DNA of 64,000 nt from the NCBI GenBank assembly GCA_017512705.1, contig JAFWEX010000105.1, positions 124,001-188,000 on the forward strand, written 5' to 3'. Origin of the DNA: Paenibacillus sp. Lineage in GTDB: Bacteria > Bacillota > Bacilli > Paenibacillales > Paenibacillaceae. The notes under the pieces were generated by a model that saw nothing but the letters and a program-made list of their open reading frames with translations, was not told where the DNA came from and did not search any database. Numbering within the stretch: position 1 is the stretch's first letter; the number at the start of each line of letters is the position of its first letter. Both the position numbers and the translations under genes were made by a program. Shown here in pieces: positions 8,578 through 17,126 of this stretch.

Positions 8578-8607
8578 TTGCATCTTTAATCTTTTTTCGT
8601 ATATACT
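8578..8607 (+). promoter_or_regulatory. Sigma-A-like promoter of the serS T-box leader
   Basis: TTGCAT and TATACT are separated by 18 bases, placing the transcript start near 8614, at the expected 5' end of the T-box leader. Confidence 0.6.
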
Positions 8608-8613
8608 GAGTAA

Positions 8614-8829
8614 CACAATTACAGATCGGATCATGCCATTGAAGAGAATCCAACTCGGAGGCGTTTTCGCCAGGGAGCGAATTGAAACCTTTCCCAAGTT
8701 AACCGGAACCGCCCGTTATCGCGGACCAAGAGGCTGAATCTTGAGATTCGTACGGATTCGGCAAGTTGGGTGGCACCGCGAGCAGAGCGCTCCTCGTCCC
8801 AAGGGATGAGGGCGCTCTTTGTATTTTTT
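8614..8829 (+). ncRNA. T-box leader (serine-responsive) with terminator
   Basis: The T-box motif GGGTGGCACCGCG lies at 8768-8780. It is followed by a strong terminator (stem arms 8785-8800 and 8804-8817, then U-rich), the standard alternative to the antiterminator. Uncharged tRNA would stabilise the antiterminator and let transcription reach serS. A likely specifier is the serine codon UCC in gaauccaac near 8650; this codon assignment is inference. The element directly precedes a seryl-tRNA synthetase, which agrees. Confidence 0.9.
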
Positions 8830-8849
8830 AGCCAAAGGAGACGGTGACC

Positions 8850-10145
8850 ATGTTAGACATGAAGTGGGTTCGGGCACATGCAGAAGAGGTTCAGGCTGCA
8901 GCAGACGGGAAAAAGATCAAGGTGGATATTGCTGTGTTAATACAGCGGGATGATGAGCGCAAAGCACTTTTACAGCAAACGGAAGAATCGCGTCGTCTGC
9001 GTAACACCCTGTCGGGAGAGATCGGGAAGTTAATGCAGTCGGGGAGGTGTGAGCAGGCGGAAGAGATGCGGACACAAGTGAAACAGCTGAATGAACAGTT
9101 GGAGCAAGAGGAAGCGAAGCTCGCGGTAATTCAGGAGGAAGTGACCAGGCTGCAATGGCTGGTGCCCAATATCGTGTCGCCTGATACGCCTGTGGGCTTT
9201 TCGGATGAGGATAATGTTGAGCTGCGACGAGTGGGTGAACAGCTGGTGTTTGACTTCGAAGCCAGGGATCACGTTGAACTCGGGGAGATGCATGAACTGA
9301 TCGATATTCCGCGCGGCGTAAAGATCGGTGGAACACGCAGTTACGTGCTGAAGGGTGCCGGCCTGTTACTGCACCGGGCAGTACAGCAGCTTGCTCTGGA
9401 TCTGCTGATGAAGCATGGATTCACACCGCTGGAGGTCCCACTTATGGTCAGAGAGGACGCCTTGATCAATACCGGATTTTTCCCAACGGGGCGGGATCAG
9501 GTGTATGAGTTGCAAGGGGAGGATAAGTGGCTTGTAGGCACATCGGAAGTGCCGCTCGTTTCGTATTATGCAGATGAAGTGATTGATGTGAAAGAGCCAG
9601 TGAAGCTGGCGGCAGTGTCGACGTGTTTCCGAAGTGAGGTCGGTTCGGGTGGACGTGATGTGCGTGGTTTGTACCGTGTGCACCAGTTTGCCAAGGTGGA
9701 GCAGGTGATTCTGTGTGCACCGGATGCTGCTGAATCGGAACGTATGCTGCAGGAGATTACGGGGCATGCAGAAGAACTGCTGCATCTGCTCGAATTGCCG
9801 TATCGGGTAGTGGCAGTATGTACAGGCGATATGTCGCAGAAAACGTACAAACAATATGACATTGAAACCTGGATGCCAAGCCGCGGCGCATATGGTGAGA
9901 CCCATTCGTCGTCGAATCTGCATGATTTTCAAGCTCGTCGTTCGAACATTCGCTGCCTTAATGAGGAAGGCAAGCTGGTTTATTGCCATACGCTGAACAA
10001 TACTGCTGTGGCTTCGCCGCGTATTCTGATTCCACTGCTTGAAAATCATCAGCAAGCGGATGGCAGTATTCATATTCCATCGGCCTTACGGCCTTATATG
10101 GGCGGGGTCGAACGTTTGGTTTTGCCAGATTGCGATCAGGGGTAA
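8850..10145 (+). CDS. serS: Seryl-tRNA synthetase, divergent second-type form
   Basis: Class II synthetase of 431 residues that charges tRNA-Ser. N-terminal coiled-coil tRNA-binding arm (about 30-105), then the catalytic core with VGTSEVPL, motif 2 FRSEVGSGGRDVRGLYR and motif 3 NNTAVASPRILIPLLENHQ. The sequence departs from the usual housekeeping pattern (GTSEVPL for TAEVP, ETHSSSNLHDFQARR for the usual SSCSN form), like the second SerRS copies in some Bacillales and antibiotic producers. The ATG at 8850 has AAGGAG nine bases ahead; a GTG at 8844 is too close. Expression is set by the T-box upstream. Confidence 0.92.
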   Translation: MLDMKWVRAHAEEVQAAADGKKIKVDIAVLIQRDDERKALLQQTEESRRLRNTLSGEIGKLMQSGRCEQAEEMRTQVKQLNEQLEQEEAKLAVIQEEVTRLQWLVPNIVSPDTPVGFSDEDNVELRRVGEQLVFDFEARDHVELGEMHELIDIPRGVKIGGTRSYVLKGAGLLLHRAVQQLALDLLMKHGFTPLEVPLMVREDALINTGFFPTGRDQVYELQGEDKWLVGTSEVPLVSYYADEVIDVKEPVKLAAVSTCFRSEVGSGGRDVRGLYRVHQFAKVEQVILCAPDAAESERMLQEITGHAEELLHLLELPYRVVAVCTGDMSQKTYKQYDIETWMPSRGAYGETHSSSNLHDFQARRSNIRCLNEEGKLVYCHTLNNTAVASPRILIPLLENHQQADGSIHIPSALRPYMGGVERLVLPDCDQG

Positions 10146-10264
10146 ATATCGGATCATCGAAGGATACTTGTGTCTCTTTCTCGGATTGTCATTTAACTTT
10201 AAACCATCATTACCCGATATAAGTTATAATTGGAGTAAAATATTGGATGATGGGAGAAGGAGAC

Positions 10265-11371
10265 ATGAGTAGAATCAAATGGGCGTTTCGAAGTATGCTT
10301 GCACTAGTTATCGCGCTCACCGTAGCAGTACCTTCGTCTGCTTGGGCAGCGACAGGTAATGTCATCTCCATTGAAATTGCAGGTGGCAGCAAGCAGAAGA
10401 TGAATGTAGGTGAGACAAAATCGTTTCAAGTGATGGCCAAAGTTGAAGGTTTTGATCACGAACAAGATGTCACCGGAGGAGTAACATGGTCTACCAGTAA
10501 TGCTGCTGTCGTGACCATGTCGAAGGGCAAAGTCAAAGCCGTTGCTGCAGGCGAAGCGACGATCGTTGCGGAAGTAGAGGGTGTTAAAGCTCAGGTTGTT
10601 ATCCAGGTTCAGGATAAAATTAAAAGTATTAAGGCCTCGCCTAGTTCGTATACGTTAGTAAAAGGGAATGAAAACACACTTCCAAAAGTAACAATCACGC
10701 GTGCCAATGGCAAAGAAGAGGATGTTACCTCTGACATCGTGTGGACCGTATCGAAAGACATGGCTGTGCTTGAAGGTGGAAAAATTAAAGGTGTCACGCC
10801 TGGCCGAGTCCTGTTACAGGGGAAGTATGGGTCAACCACCGTTAGAGTTCCCGTGGCTGTGACAGATATCATCACCAAAGTAGAGGTCACGCCTTCCACA
10901 ATCCAACTTAACCTGAAGAAATCCAAGGCAATCAAAGTGATTGGAACATACGCTAACGGCAAAACCGTTAATTTATCCAAATCGATCGTTTGGACTTCAT
11001 CCAATCCCAGCGTAGCTTCGGTGAAAAATAGTTCGGTCAAAGCACTCACTGAAGGAAAAACTACCTTGACAGGTACATATCAAAATCAGAACTTAACCGT
11101 AGAAGTCACCGTTGTACCTAAGCTCCAAAAGCTGATTATGGGACAGAAAAATCTGACCTTATCTCCGCAATCTACCACAACAATTGGTGTGATGGCGAAG
11201 TATGATACAGGCAAAACAACAATGGTGACCACAAGTGCAGTGTGGAGCAGTTCCAAACCGGGTGTTGCCACTGTGACTAATGGAAAGATTGTTGCTGTAG
11301 CGAAAGGTAAGACCGTAATCACTGCGAAGTGGGACAATAAAAAAGTGACGATCCCAGTGACAGTAAAATAG
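10265..11371 (+). CDS. Secreted protein with tandem bacterial Ig-like (BIG2) domains
   Basis: Exported protein of 368 residues: Sec signal peptide ending AWA/A (about residue 29), then four repeats of about 80-90 residues. Each carries the BIG2 signature of a VTW(S/T)SS-type motif followed by a VATV or VKA(V/L)..G..TI core, e.g. VTWSTSN, IVWTVSK, IVWTSSNPSVASV, AVWSSSKPGVATV. Such domains are extracellular adhesion or spacer modules. No anchor or enzymatic domain is present. The start is set by GAAGGAG just ahead; TATAAT at 10225-10230 may be its -10. Confidence 0.85.
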   Translation: MSRIKWAFRSMLALVIALTVAVPSSAWAATGNVISIEIAGGSKQKMNVGETKSFQVMAKVEGFDHEQDVTGGVTWSTSNAAVVTMSKGKVKAVAAGEATIVAEVEGVKAQVVIQVQDKIKSIKASPSSYTLVKGNENTLPKVTITRANGKEEDVTSDIVWTVSKDMAVLEGGKIKGVTPGRVLLQGKYGSTTVRVPVAVTDIITKVEVTPSTIQLNLKKSKAIKVIGTYANGKTVNLSKSIVWTSSNPSVASVKNSSVKALTEGKTTLTGTYQNQNLTVEVTVVPKLQKLIMGQKNLTLSPQSTTTIGVMAKYDTGKTTMVTTSAVWSSSKPGVATVTNGKIVAVAKGKTVITAKWDNKKVTIPVTVK

Positions 11372-11440
11372 TAGATTTAGAACTATCAACGTCACAGACA
11401 AATCCGTTTAACAAACAAATGATTGTATCAGGACAACTAA

Positions 11441-11468
11441 GGGGGCGTAATTCTACGCCTCCTTTTTT
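11441..11468 (+). terminator. Rho-independent terminator after the Ig-like protein gene
   Basis: GGGGCGTA and TACGCCTCC pair around ATTC and are followed by six T. Confidence 0.85.
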
Positions 11469-11489
11469 GAACTTTGGAGGTGTTTATGC

Positions 11490-12047
11490 ATGAATATCGA
11501 TAAACTCTTTGCAGCGTCCCCCGAATTCGAAACGGAACGGCTCTATCTGAGACGCCTTACGATGGATGATCTTGATCCGTACTATGCGTTCGCATCTGAC
11601 CCGAAAGTAAGTGAGCAGAGCTTGTGGGAATGCCATCAGAACAAGGAGGATTCCATTCGTTATCTGGAGCGGGTATTGAGAAATTATGAGCAGAAAACGG
11701 TATATATCTGGGCTTTTATACTGAAGAGTACAGGCACATTGATCGGAAGAGGTGGCGTCTTCGATTTGGACGAATTCATGCAAAGTGCGGAGCTGGGATA
11801 TGCCATCGGTAGCACATACTGGGGCAAGGGGCTTGCCGCCGAAGCCATGCAGCCTGTCGTGGATTACTGCTTCGAGCAACTGGACTGTAACCGGCTTGAG
11901 GGGAGATGCAATGCGGGCAATATTGGCTCTGCGCGCGTGATGGAGAAGCTGGGCATGGTGCAGGAAGGTTTGTTGCGTAAGCAGTTGAAGATAAAAGGAG
12001 TATTTACCGATCAGAAATTGTACGCCCGCATCCGGGATGATCTATAA
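11490..12047 (+). CDS. GNAT acetyltransferase (RimJ/RimL-like)
   Basis: Acetyl-CoA-dependent N-acetyltransferase of 185 residues. The opening ETERLYLRRLTMDD is typical of the RimJ/RimL group, and the acetyl-CoA loop is seen near residues 105-120 (IGSTYWGKGLAAEA) with the following CNAGNIGSARVMEKLGM block. Substrate unknown; the group modifies ribosomal proteins, small amines or antibiotics. GGAGG precedes the ATG. First in a run of small soluble-enzyme genes on this strand. Confidence 0.88.
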   Translation: MNIDKLFAASPEFETERLYLRRLTMDDLDPYYAFASDPKVSEQSLWECHQNKEDSIRYLERVLRNYEQKTVYIWAFILKSTGTLIGRGGVFDLDEFMQSAELGYAIGSTYWGKGLAAEAMQPVVDYCFEQLDCNRLEGRCNAGNIGSARVMEKLGMVQEGLLRKQLKIKGVFTDQKLYARIRDDL

Positions 12048-12095
12048 TATCTAGTTAACACGAGCTGTATCACAGCCATGAAGGAGGAAGCACCT

Positions 12096-12425
12096 ATGAT
12101 CTATAGCATCATTTCCCGTTCATTATGGGAGGAAGTATCCAAAGGAGACACCTATGCACCAGAGAGTCTGCACACCGATGGCTTTATTCATTGTTCCACC
12201 GCAGAGCAGATTCCGTGGGTGGCTGGGCAATATTATGCAGGACGTACGGATCTATTGCTGCTTGGGATTGAAGAGAGAACTCTGAAGGCAGAGCTGATCT
12301 ACGAAGATTTGTATGATTTGAACGAGCTATTCCCACACATCTATGGAGAGTTAAATCTGGATGCGGTAAGTAAGGTCTTGAACTTTGAGCCGAATGCCGA
12401 TGGCACGTTTTCTTTTCCGGCATAA
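12096..12425 (+). CDS. DUF952-family protein
   Basis: Small protein of 109 residues with the family landmarks IYSIISRSLWEE at the start, DGFIHCSTAEQIP in the middle and FPHIYGELNLDAV near the end. Members of DUF952 are thought to resemble glutathione-S-transferase-type or ADP-ribosyl folds but have no firm function. AAGGAGG nine bases upstream of the ATG at 12096 decides against an earlier ATG at 12078. It lies between acetyltransferase and phosphatase genes. Confidence 0.8.
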   Translation: MIYSIISRSLWEEVSKGDTYAPESLHTDGFIHCSTAEQIPWVAGQYYAGRTDLLLLGIEERTLKAELIYEDLYDLNELFPHIYGELNLDAVSKVLNFEPNADGTFSFPA

Positions 12426-12495
12426 TTTTCGAAGCCTAAGACAAGAAAACATTTTACAGATGACAAGCTTGAATAGAAAAGAGGGGACAACAACA

Positions 12496-13071
12496 ATGAC
12501 ACAGATTGCTTTGATACGTCATGGCAGTACGGCCTGGAATAAGGAGAAGCGCTCGCAGGGACAGACGGATAACCCGCTCGATCATGAGGGCAGGGAACAG
12601 GCTACTTTGCTCGCGGCGAGATTGGCTGAGGAATCGTGGGATGCCATCTACGCAAGTGATCTGGAGCGGGCAAGTGAAACGGCTCGGATTATCGGAGACC
12701 GGCTAGGCATTCAGGACATTCATCTGGACCCGAGATTACGGGAAATGGGCGGAGGTCAAGTGGAAGGTACGACAGAAGAGGAGCGTATCGCGAAATGGGG
12801 CGCAGACTGGAGTTCTCTTGATCTGGGCAAAGAACATCCAGATGCAGGTGCCACCAGGGGCAGTGCAGCGCTTGAAGATATCATTCGGCAGCACCCGGAT
12901 GGAAGAGTCATCGTGGTGAGTCACGGGGCTGTACTTCGCAATACGCTCCGGGCACTGGTACCGGAACTGGATATCAGCATGAAATTAGGTAATACATCGA
13001 TTACACGAGTAGTGCATCAGGATCAGGTGTGGCTGTGCGAGCTGTACAATTGTAGCTTACATCTGGAATAA
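12496..13071 (+). CDS. Histidine phosphatase family protein (phosphoglycerate mutase-like)
   Basis: Enzyme of 191 residues in the histidine phosphatase superfamily. The phospho-accepting histidine sits in LIRHGST near residue 9, the conserved arginine region in SDLERASETA, and the second histidine in VVSHGAVLR. Substrates in this group range from sugar phosphates to nucleotides; none can be assigned. The start at 12496 has AGAGGGGAC upstream; an upstream extension to 12385 would overlap the DUF952 gene and lacks a binding site. Confidence 0.85.
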   Translation: MTQIALIRHGSTAWNKEKRSQGQTDNPLDHEGREQATLLAARLAEESWDAIYASDLERASETARIIGDRLGIQDIHLDPRLREMGGGQVEGTTEEERIAKWGADWSSLDLGKEHPDAGATRGSAALEDIIRQHPDGRVIVVSHGAVLRNTLRALVPELDISMKLGNTSITRVVHQDQVWLCELYNCSLHLE

Positions 13072-13110
13072 GTGGTCGGCAGGAAGGTGAGAAAGGAGGG
13101 GCGCTAAACC

Positions 13111-13569
13111 GTGAAACCAATACGGAATTCGGCCAAAGCAGTCATTGTACAGGATGGGTGTTTGTTACTGCTTCGTCTGCATGATCAGTATGGCGATGCG
13201 TATGTTTTTCCTGGTGGCGGACAGGAGAAGGGTGAGGAACTGAAAGATGCCGTTGCACGGGAGTGCTTGGAGGAGATTGGACAAGCCGTGCAGGTAGGTG
13301 AGCTGTTACATGTCCGTGAATATATCGGTGCCCATCATGAGTTTGCGGAGTGGGATGCAGATATTCATCAGGTGGAGTTTTATTTTGCATGTCGTCTCGT
13401 TGATCCCGACGCTTCGGTCTTTGAAGGTTCTAACCCGGATGACCATCAGGTTGCTGTAGAATGGATTGCTCTGGAGGAACTCAGCAACATCCGTTTGTAT
13501 CCCAAAACCATCGGTGAACTGTTGTTAGAAAAGGGAGAGCAACGCATTTATCTTGGGGACATTAATTAG
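13111..13569 (+). CDS. NUDIX hydrolase
   Basis: Nucleoside-diphosphate-linked moiety hydrolase of 152 residues. The NUDIX box is complete at about residues 34-56: GGGQEKGEELKDAVARE then CLEEIG, giving the Gx5Ex7REUxEExGU pattern for metal and pyrophosphate binding. It starts with GTG behind AAAGGAGG (13092-13099). It follows the histidine phosphatase by 39 bases and may be cotranscribed. Substrate unknown. Confidence 0.9.
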   Translation: MKPIRNSAKAVIVQDGCLLLLRLHDQYGDAYVFPGGGQEKGEELKDAVARECLEEIGQAVQVGELLHVREYIGAHHEFAEWDADIHQVEFYFACRLVDPDASVFEGSNPDDHQVAVEWIALEELSNIRLYPKTIGELLLEKGEQRIYLGDIN

Positions 13570-13736
13570 ATCACATTCTCAAAATTGTCATGTCTATGTT
13601 CTGGTTCAGGGATTCATCATCGTTGAGGCGGGTACACTAATAGTACAGGTGTTTGCACAGCAAATGCATAAACTGTTGGTAGCGAGCCTTCAAAGCTAAG
13701 CATAAACAATCCCCCAACCTGAAAGGAGAAACTCTC

Positions 13737-14153
13737 ATGAACCAGAACGAATTGGAACAAAACATTGTGAAGGCTTTGGAAAATAACCCGTATTGCAGCT
13801 TCTCGACCGTAGAGAACGGCAAGCCAAAGTCCCGTTATATGGCTCTGTTCAATGATGGCCTGAATATTCATCTGGCTACGAACCGTCGTACACACAAAGT
13901 AGAAGAACTGGAGAGCAATCCGAATGTGAGCCTGTTGCTTGGTTACGAGGCGGGTGGTACCAAGGAAGTGGTAGAAATCGAGGGTACTTGTGAAGTTACC
14001 AAAAATGAAGCTCTACGTGAGCAAGTATGGAATGATGATTTGAAGGCATGGTTTGATGGACCTAACGATCCGAACTATGTCATTTTGGATATTACACCGG
14101 AACGAATTGAATACACAGGGAAAGATCATGAACATCATGTGTGGGAAAAATAA
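13737..14153 (+). CDS. Pyridoxamine 5'-phosphate oxidase-like (general stress protein 26 type)
   Basis: Split-barrel FMN-binding protein of 138 residues. Features are the N-terminal strand pattern YCSFSTVENGKPKSRYMALF, ATNRRTHKVEELESNPNVSLLLGY in the middle, and a VILDITPERIEYTG ending, matching general stress protein 26-type members. These bind flavin, but catalytic roles are mostly unproven. A clean AAAGGAG lies ahead of the ATG, and a terminator follows the gene. Confidence 0.82.
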   Translation: MNQNELEQNIVKALENNPYCSFSTVENGKPKSRYMALFNDGLNIHLATNRRTHKVEELESNPNVSLLLGYEAGGTKEVVEIEGTCEVTKNEALREQVWNDDLKAWFDGPNDPNYVILDITPERIEYTGKDHEHHVWEK

Positions 14154-14227
14154 ATGTGTTGGCAACTTCGTTTGCCAAACGGATTGGCGGATGAGCATGT
14201 CAGCCGCTGCGTAATGTCGAATATACT

Positions 14228-14265
14228 AACCGTGAACGCCGATTTCCGGCTTTCGCGGTTTTTTT
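14228..14265 (+). terminator. Rho-independent terminator
   Basis: AACCGTGAA/TTCGCGGTT with inner GCCG/CGGC pairing, then seven T, about 75 bases past the oxidase-like gene. Confidence 0.85.
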
Positions 14266-14430
14266 ATGGATAGAAGCTACTGAGAGAGTGTGTTGATATG
14301 ACCATGATGTACATCCGTGATTTTAATAAAAATAACCCAAATTAAACCAATAATAACGCAAAATATGTCGAAATCACGCATGAAAACGTAAAGTTGCATA
14401 GATATGTGCGGATAATGTAAAAATAATTCC

Positions 14431-14468
14431 TTTTCATTCTTTTAACATTACGTTATGATTTGTTAAGT
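14431..14468 (+). promoter_or_regulatory. Candidate Pho box upstream of the nucleotidase
   Basis: Hexamers resembling TT(A/T/C)ACA recur about every 11 bases: TTTTCA (14431), TTAACA (14442), TTATGA (14453) and TTAAGT (14463). This is the tandem arrangement bound by PhoP in Bacillus-type bacteria. The gene downstream releases phosphate from nucleotides, and a second tandem set precedes pstS. The surrounding gene-free stretch 14266-14634 shows nothing else definite. Confidence 0.55.
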
Positions 14469-14634
14469 AAATGACGTGCACGTATAGGAATAGATCTTCA
14501 TGTGGATTAGTCTGAACATCACTACTGAAACGTATGGATGATTAACAAAGCAGCAACCCATGAAATCTATTATTTCCTGTGCCATTATTTACGACATGGC
14601 CTGAGTTAATGTACATAAACCGGGAGGGGTTATT

Positions 14635-16908
14635 TTGAAGAGAAGTAAGAAAGTATTATCAAGCCTGACTGCCGCTTTCGTTGCATTTAACGTGCTTGCG
14701 GTGTTTCCAGTACCTGTATCGGCTGCAGATGCGGCCAAGGTCAAATTGCGGATTATGGAAACGACGGACATTCACGACAATTTGATCAACTACGATTATT
14801 ATTCAGACAAAGCGACGGATCAATATGGACTGGCCAAAACAGCTACACTGATCAAGAAAGCCCGTGAAGAAGCGAAGAACAGCCTGTTGTTCGATAATGG
14901 TGACTTGATTCAAGGTAACCCGATGGGAGACTACGTAGCGAAGATTGATCCTCTGAAAAAGGGTGAGACTCACCCTGTATATAAAGCGATGAACCTGCTT
15001 GATTACGATGCAGGCAACATCGGTAACCATGAATTCAACTATGGTCTCGATTTCCTCGACATGACATTAGAGGGAGCTAACTTCCCATATATCAATGCTA
15101 ACGTCTACGTAGACGATGGAGATCAAGACGAAAGCAATGATAAAAACTATTTTACACCTTACGAAATTCTCGACAAAAAAGTAACGGATGAAAATGGCAA
15201 GGAGCATACCATTAAAGTGGGTGTGATCGGTTTCGTTCCGCCGCAAATCATGCAATGGGACAGCGCGAACCTGGAAGGCAAGGTCATTGCGAAGGATATG
15301 ATCGCTACTGCGAAAAAATTCATTCCACAGATGAAAGCCGAAGGTGCAGATATTATCGTAGCCATCCCTCACTCCGGATTTGAAGAAATTCCGCAAACCG
15401 ACTTGATGGAGAACTCCGTACTGTACCTGAGCCAAGTGGAAGGCATTAATGCCATTTTGTTTGGACATGCCCATAAAGTATTCCCTAGTGCGGACTTTGA
15501 AGGCAAAAAAGGTGTGGACCTTGAAAAAGGTACAATCAATGGCGTTCCTGCGGTAGAGCCAGGCTTCTGGGGGGATCATCTCGGAATCATTGATCTGGAT
15601 CTGGAGCAAGTGGACGGCAAATGGAAAGTTGTTGATTCCAGAACAGAAGCTCGTCCAATTTACGATGCAGCAAACAAGAAACCGCTGGTTGATGCGGATC
15701 AAGCGATTGTAGATGCGGTTCATGATGAACATGAGGGGACATTGGAATATGTACGTGGCCCGGTTGGTGAGACGACAGCACCCATTAACAGCTTCTTTGC
15801 ACTGGTGCAGGATGACCCGTCTATTCAGATTGTAACCAATGCACAGAAATGGTACGTGGAAAAGAAATTGCAAGGTACTGACTATGAGAACGTTCCAGTC
15901 CTGTCAGCGGGTGCACCTTTCAAAGCGGGCGGTCGTTCAGGTGCTTCCTACTACACCAACATTCCTAAAGGTACGATTGCGATCAAAAACGTAGCAGATC
16001 TTTACGTTTATCCGAACACGGTACATGCTGTTATGGTGAATGGGGCGGAGTTGAAAGAGTGGTTAGAATGGTCAGCAGGCCAATTCAACCAGATCGATCC
16101 AGCTAAAGGCGGTCAGCAGCAGCTGATTAATATGGATTTTCCAACCTATAACTTTGATGTGATCGATGGAGTGACCTATGAGATTGATGTGACACAACCG
16201 GCCAAGTATGACAGCAAAGCAACGGTGGTCAATGCATCAGCAAGCCGTATCCAGAACTTGAGCTTCGAAGGCAAACCGGTTGACCCAGCACAAAAATTCA
16301 TCGTGGCAACCAATAACTACCGAGCGTCCTCATCCAAATTGGCTAACCCAGACGGTAAACGGATCGTTCTGGCTGCACCGGATGAGAATCGTCAAGTCAT
16401 TATCGACTATATTCGTGAAAATAAAACGATAAACCCAGCGGCAGATGGCAACTGGTCACTGGCACCAATTAAACCTTCGGCAGGGGTCACAGCCGCAGCG
16501 CTGAATGACCTTGAAGTCGTATTTGCTTCATCTCCAGATGCGAAGGAACTGGTTGAAGCAAATCCAGCAATGTCCTTTATCGGTACGGATAAAGATGGTT
16601 TTGCAGAGTACGGATTAAAGCTCACAGGTGAGGTAGCAACAGCACCAACACCAGAACCGAGTCCGACTCCATCACCAGAACCAAAACCAGAACCGACTCC
16701 AATACCAAAGCCAGCGCCATCATCTAAACCGCAGCCAGACAAACCTGCAACTACGAATAAAGTGGTGTATGTCGTGAAAAAAGGGGATAACTTGTATCGC
16801 ATCGGCCTGAAGTATGGTGTGGACTGGCGTAAACTAGCTCAAACAAACCAAATTATAAATGTGCATAATCTGAAGATTGGACAAAAAATCATTATTCCTG
16901 TTTCATAA
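14635..16908 (+). CDS. Secreted 2',3'-cyclic phosphodiesterase/5'- or 3'-nucleotidase with LysM anchor
   Basis: Exported nucleotidase of 757 residues. Signal peptide to about residue 31 (VSAADA), metallophosphatase domain (about 36-300) with TTDIHDN, DNGDLIQGNP, GNHEFNYG and FGHAHKVF, C-terminal nucleotidase domain (about 375-570, AGAPFKAGGRSG), a Pro/Glu/Thr repeat linker (about 665-700) and one LysM domain (about 708-756) that should bind peptidoglycan. It would free phosphate and nucleosides at the cell surface. TTG start behind GGGAGGGG. The upstream Pho box suggests phosphate-starvation control. Confidence 0.9.
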   Translation: MKRSKKVLSSLTAAFVAFNVLAVFPVPVSAADAAKVKLRIMETTDIHDNLINYDYYSDKATDQYGLAKTATLIKKAREEAKNSLLFDNGDLIQGNPMGDYVAKIDPLKKGETHPVYKAMNLLDYDAGNIGNHEFNYGLDFLDMTLEGANFPYINANVYVDDGDQDESNDKNYFTPYEILDKKVTDENGKEHTIKVGVIGFVPPQIMQWDSANLEGKVIAKDMIATAKKFIPQMKAEGADIIVAIPHSGFEEIPQTDLMENSVLYLSQVEGINAILFGHAHKVFPSADFEGKKGVDLEKGTINGVPAVEPGFWGDHLGIIDLDLEQVDGKWKVVDSRTEARPIYDAANKKPLVDADQAIVDAVHDEHEGTLEYVRGPVGETTAPINSFFALVQDDPSIQIVTNAQKWYVEKKLQGTDYENVPVLSAGAPFKAGGRSGASYYTNIPKGTIAIKNVADLYVYPNTVHAVMVNGAELKEWLEWSAGQFNQIDPAKGGQQQLINMDFPTYNFDVIDGVTYEIDVTQPAKYDSKATVVNASASRIQNLSFEGKPVDPAQKFIVATNNYRASSSKLANPDGKRIVLAAPDENRQVIIDYIRENKTINPAADGNWSLAPIKPSAGVTAAALNDLEVVFASSPDAKELVEANPAMSFIGTDKDGFAEYGLKLTGEVATAPTPEPSPTPSPEPKPEPTPIPKPAPSSKPQPDKPATTNKVVYVVKKGDNLYRIGLKYGVDWRKLAQTNQIINVHNLKIGQKIIIPVS

Positions 16909-16932
16909 CGTTTAATAATGGGTAAAGTGAGA

Positions 16933-16968
16933 AAAGACTGACAGTCATCAGACTGTCAGTCTTTTTTT
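16933..16968 (+). terminator. Rho-independent terminator of the nucleotidase gene
   Basis: AAGACTGACAGTC and GACTGTCAGTCTT pair perfectly around a four-base loop and are followed by T7. Confidence 0.92.
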
Positions 16969-17126
16969 ATGGTTTAGGTGCATATAACTATTTCTGTAAA
17001 CGTCATATAGTAAGTCATTAAAACATAAGGCTTAATTTCAAGACCCATGATATACTATTACCAAACTTTGGGCATAAACTTGATAACATTATTGACGTAA
17101 CTACATAACTGGCAAGGGGGTTCTAC

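Noticed and set aside
8498-8737. Open frame of 79 codons ahead of serS
   Set aside because: It lies over the promoter and T-box leader, has no ribosome binding site and no recognisable protein.
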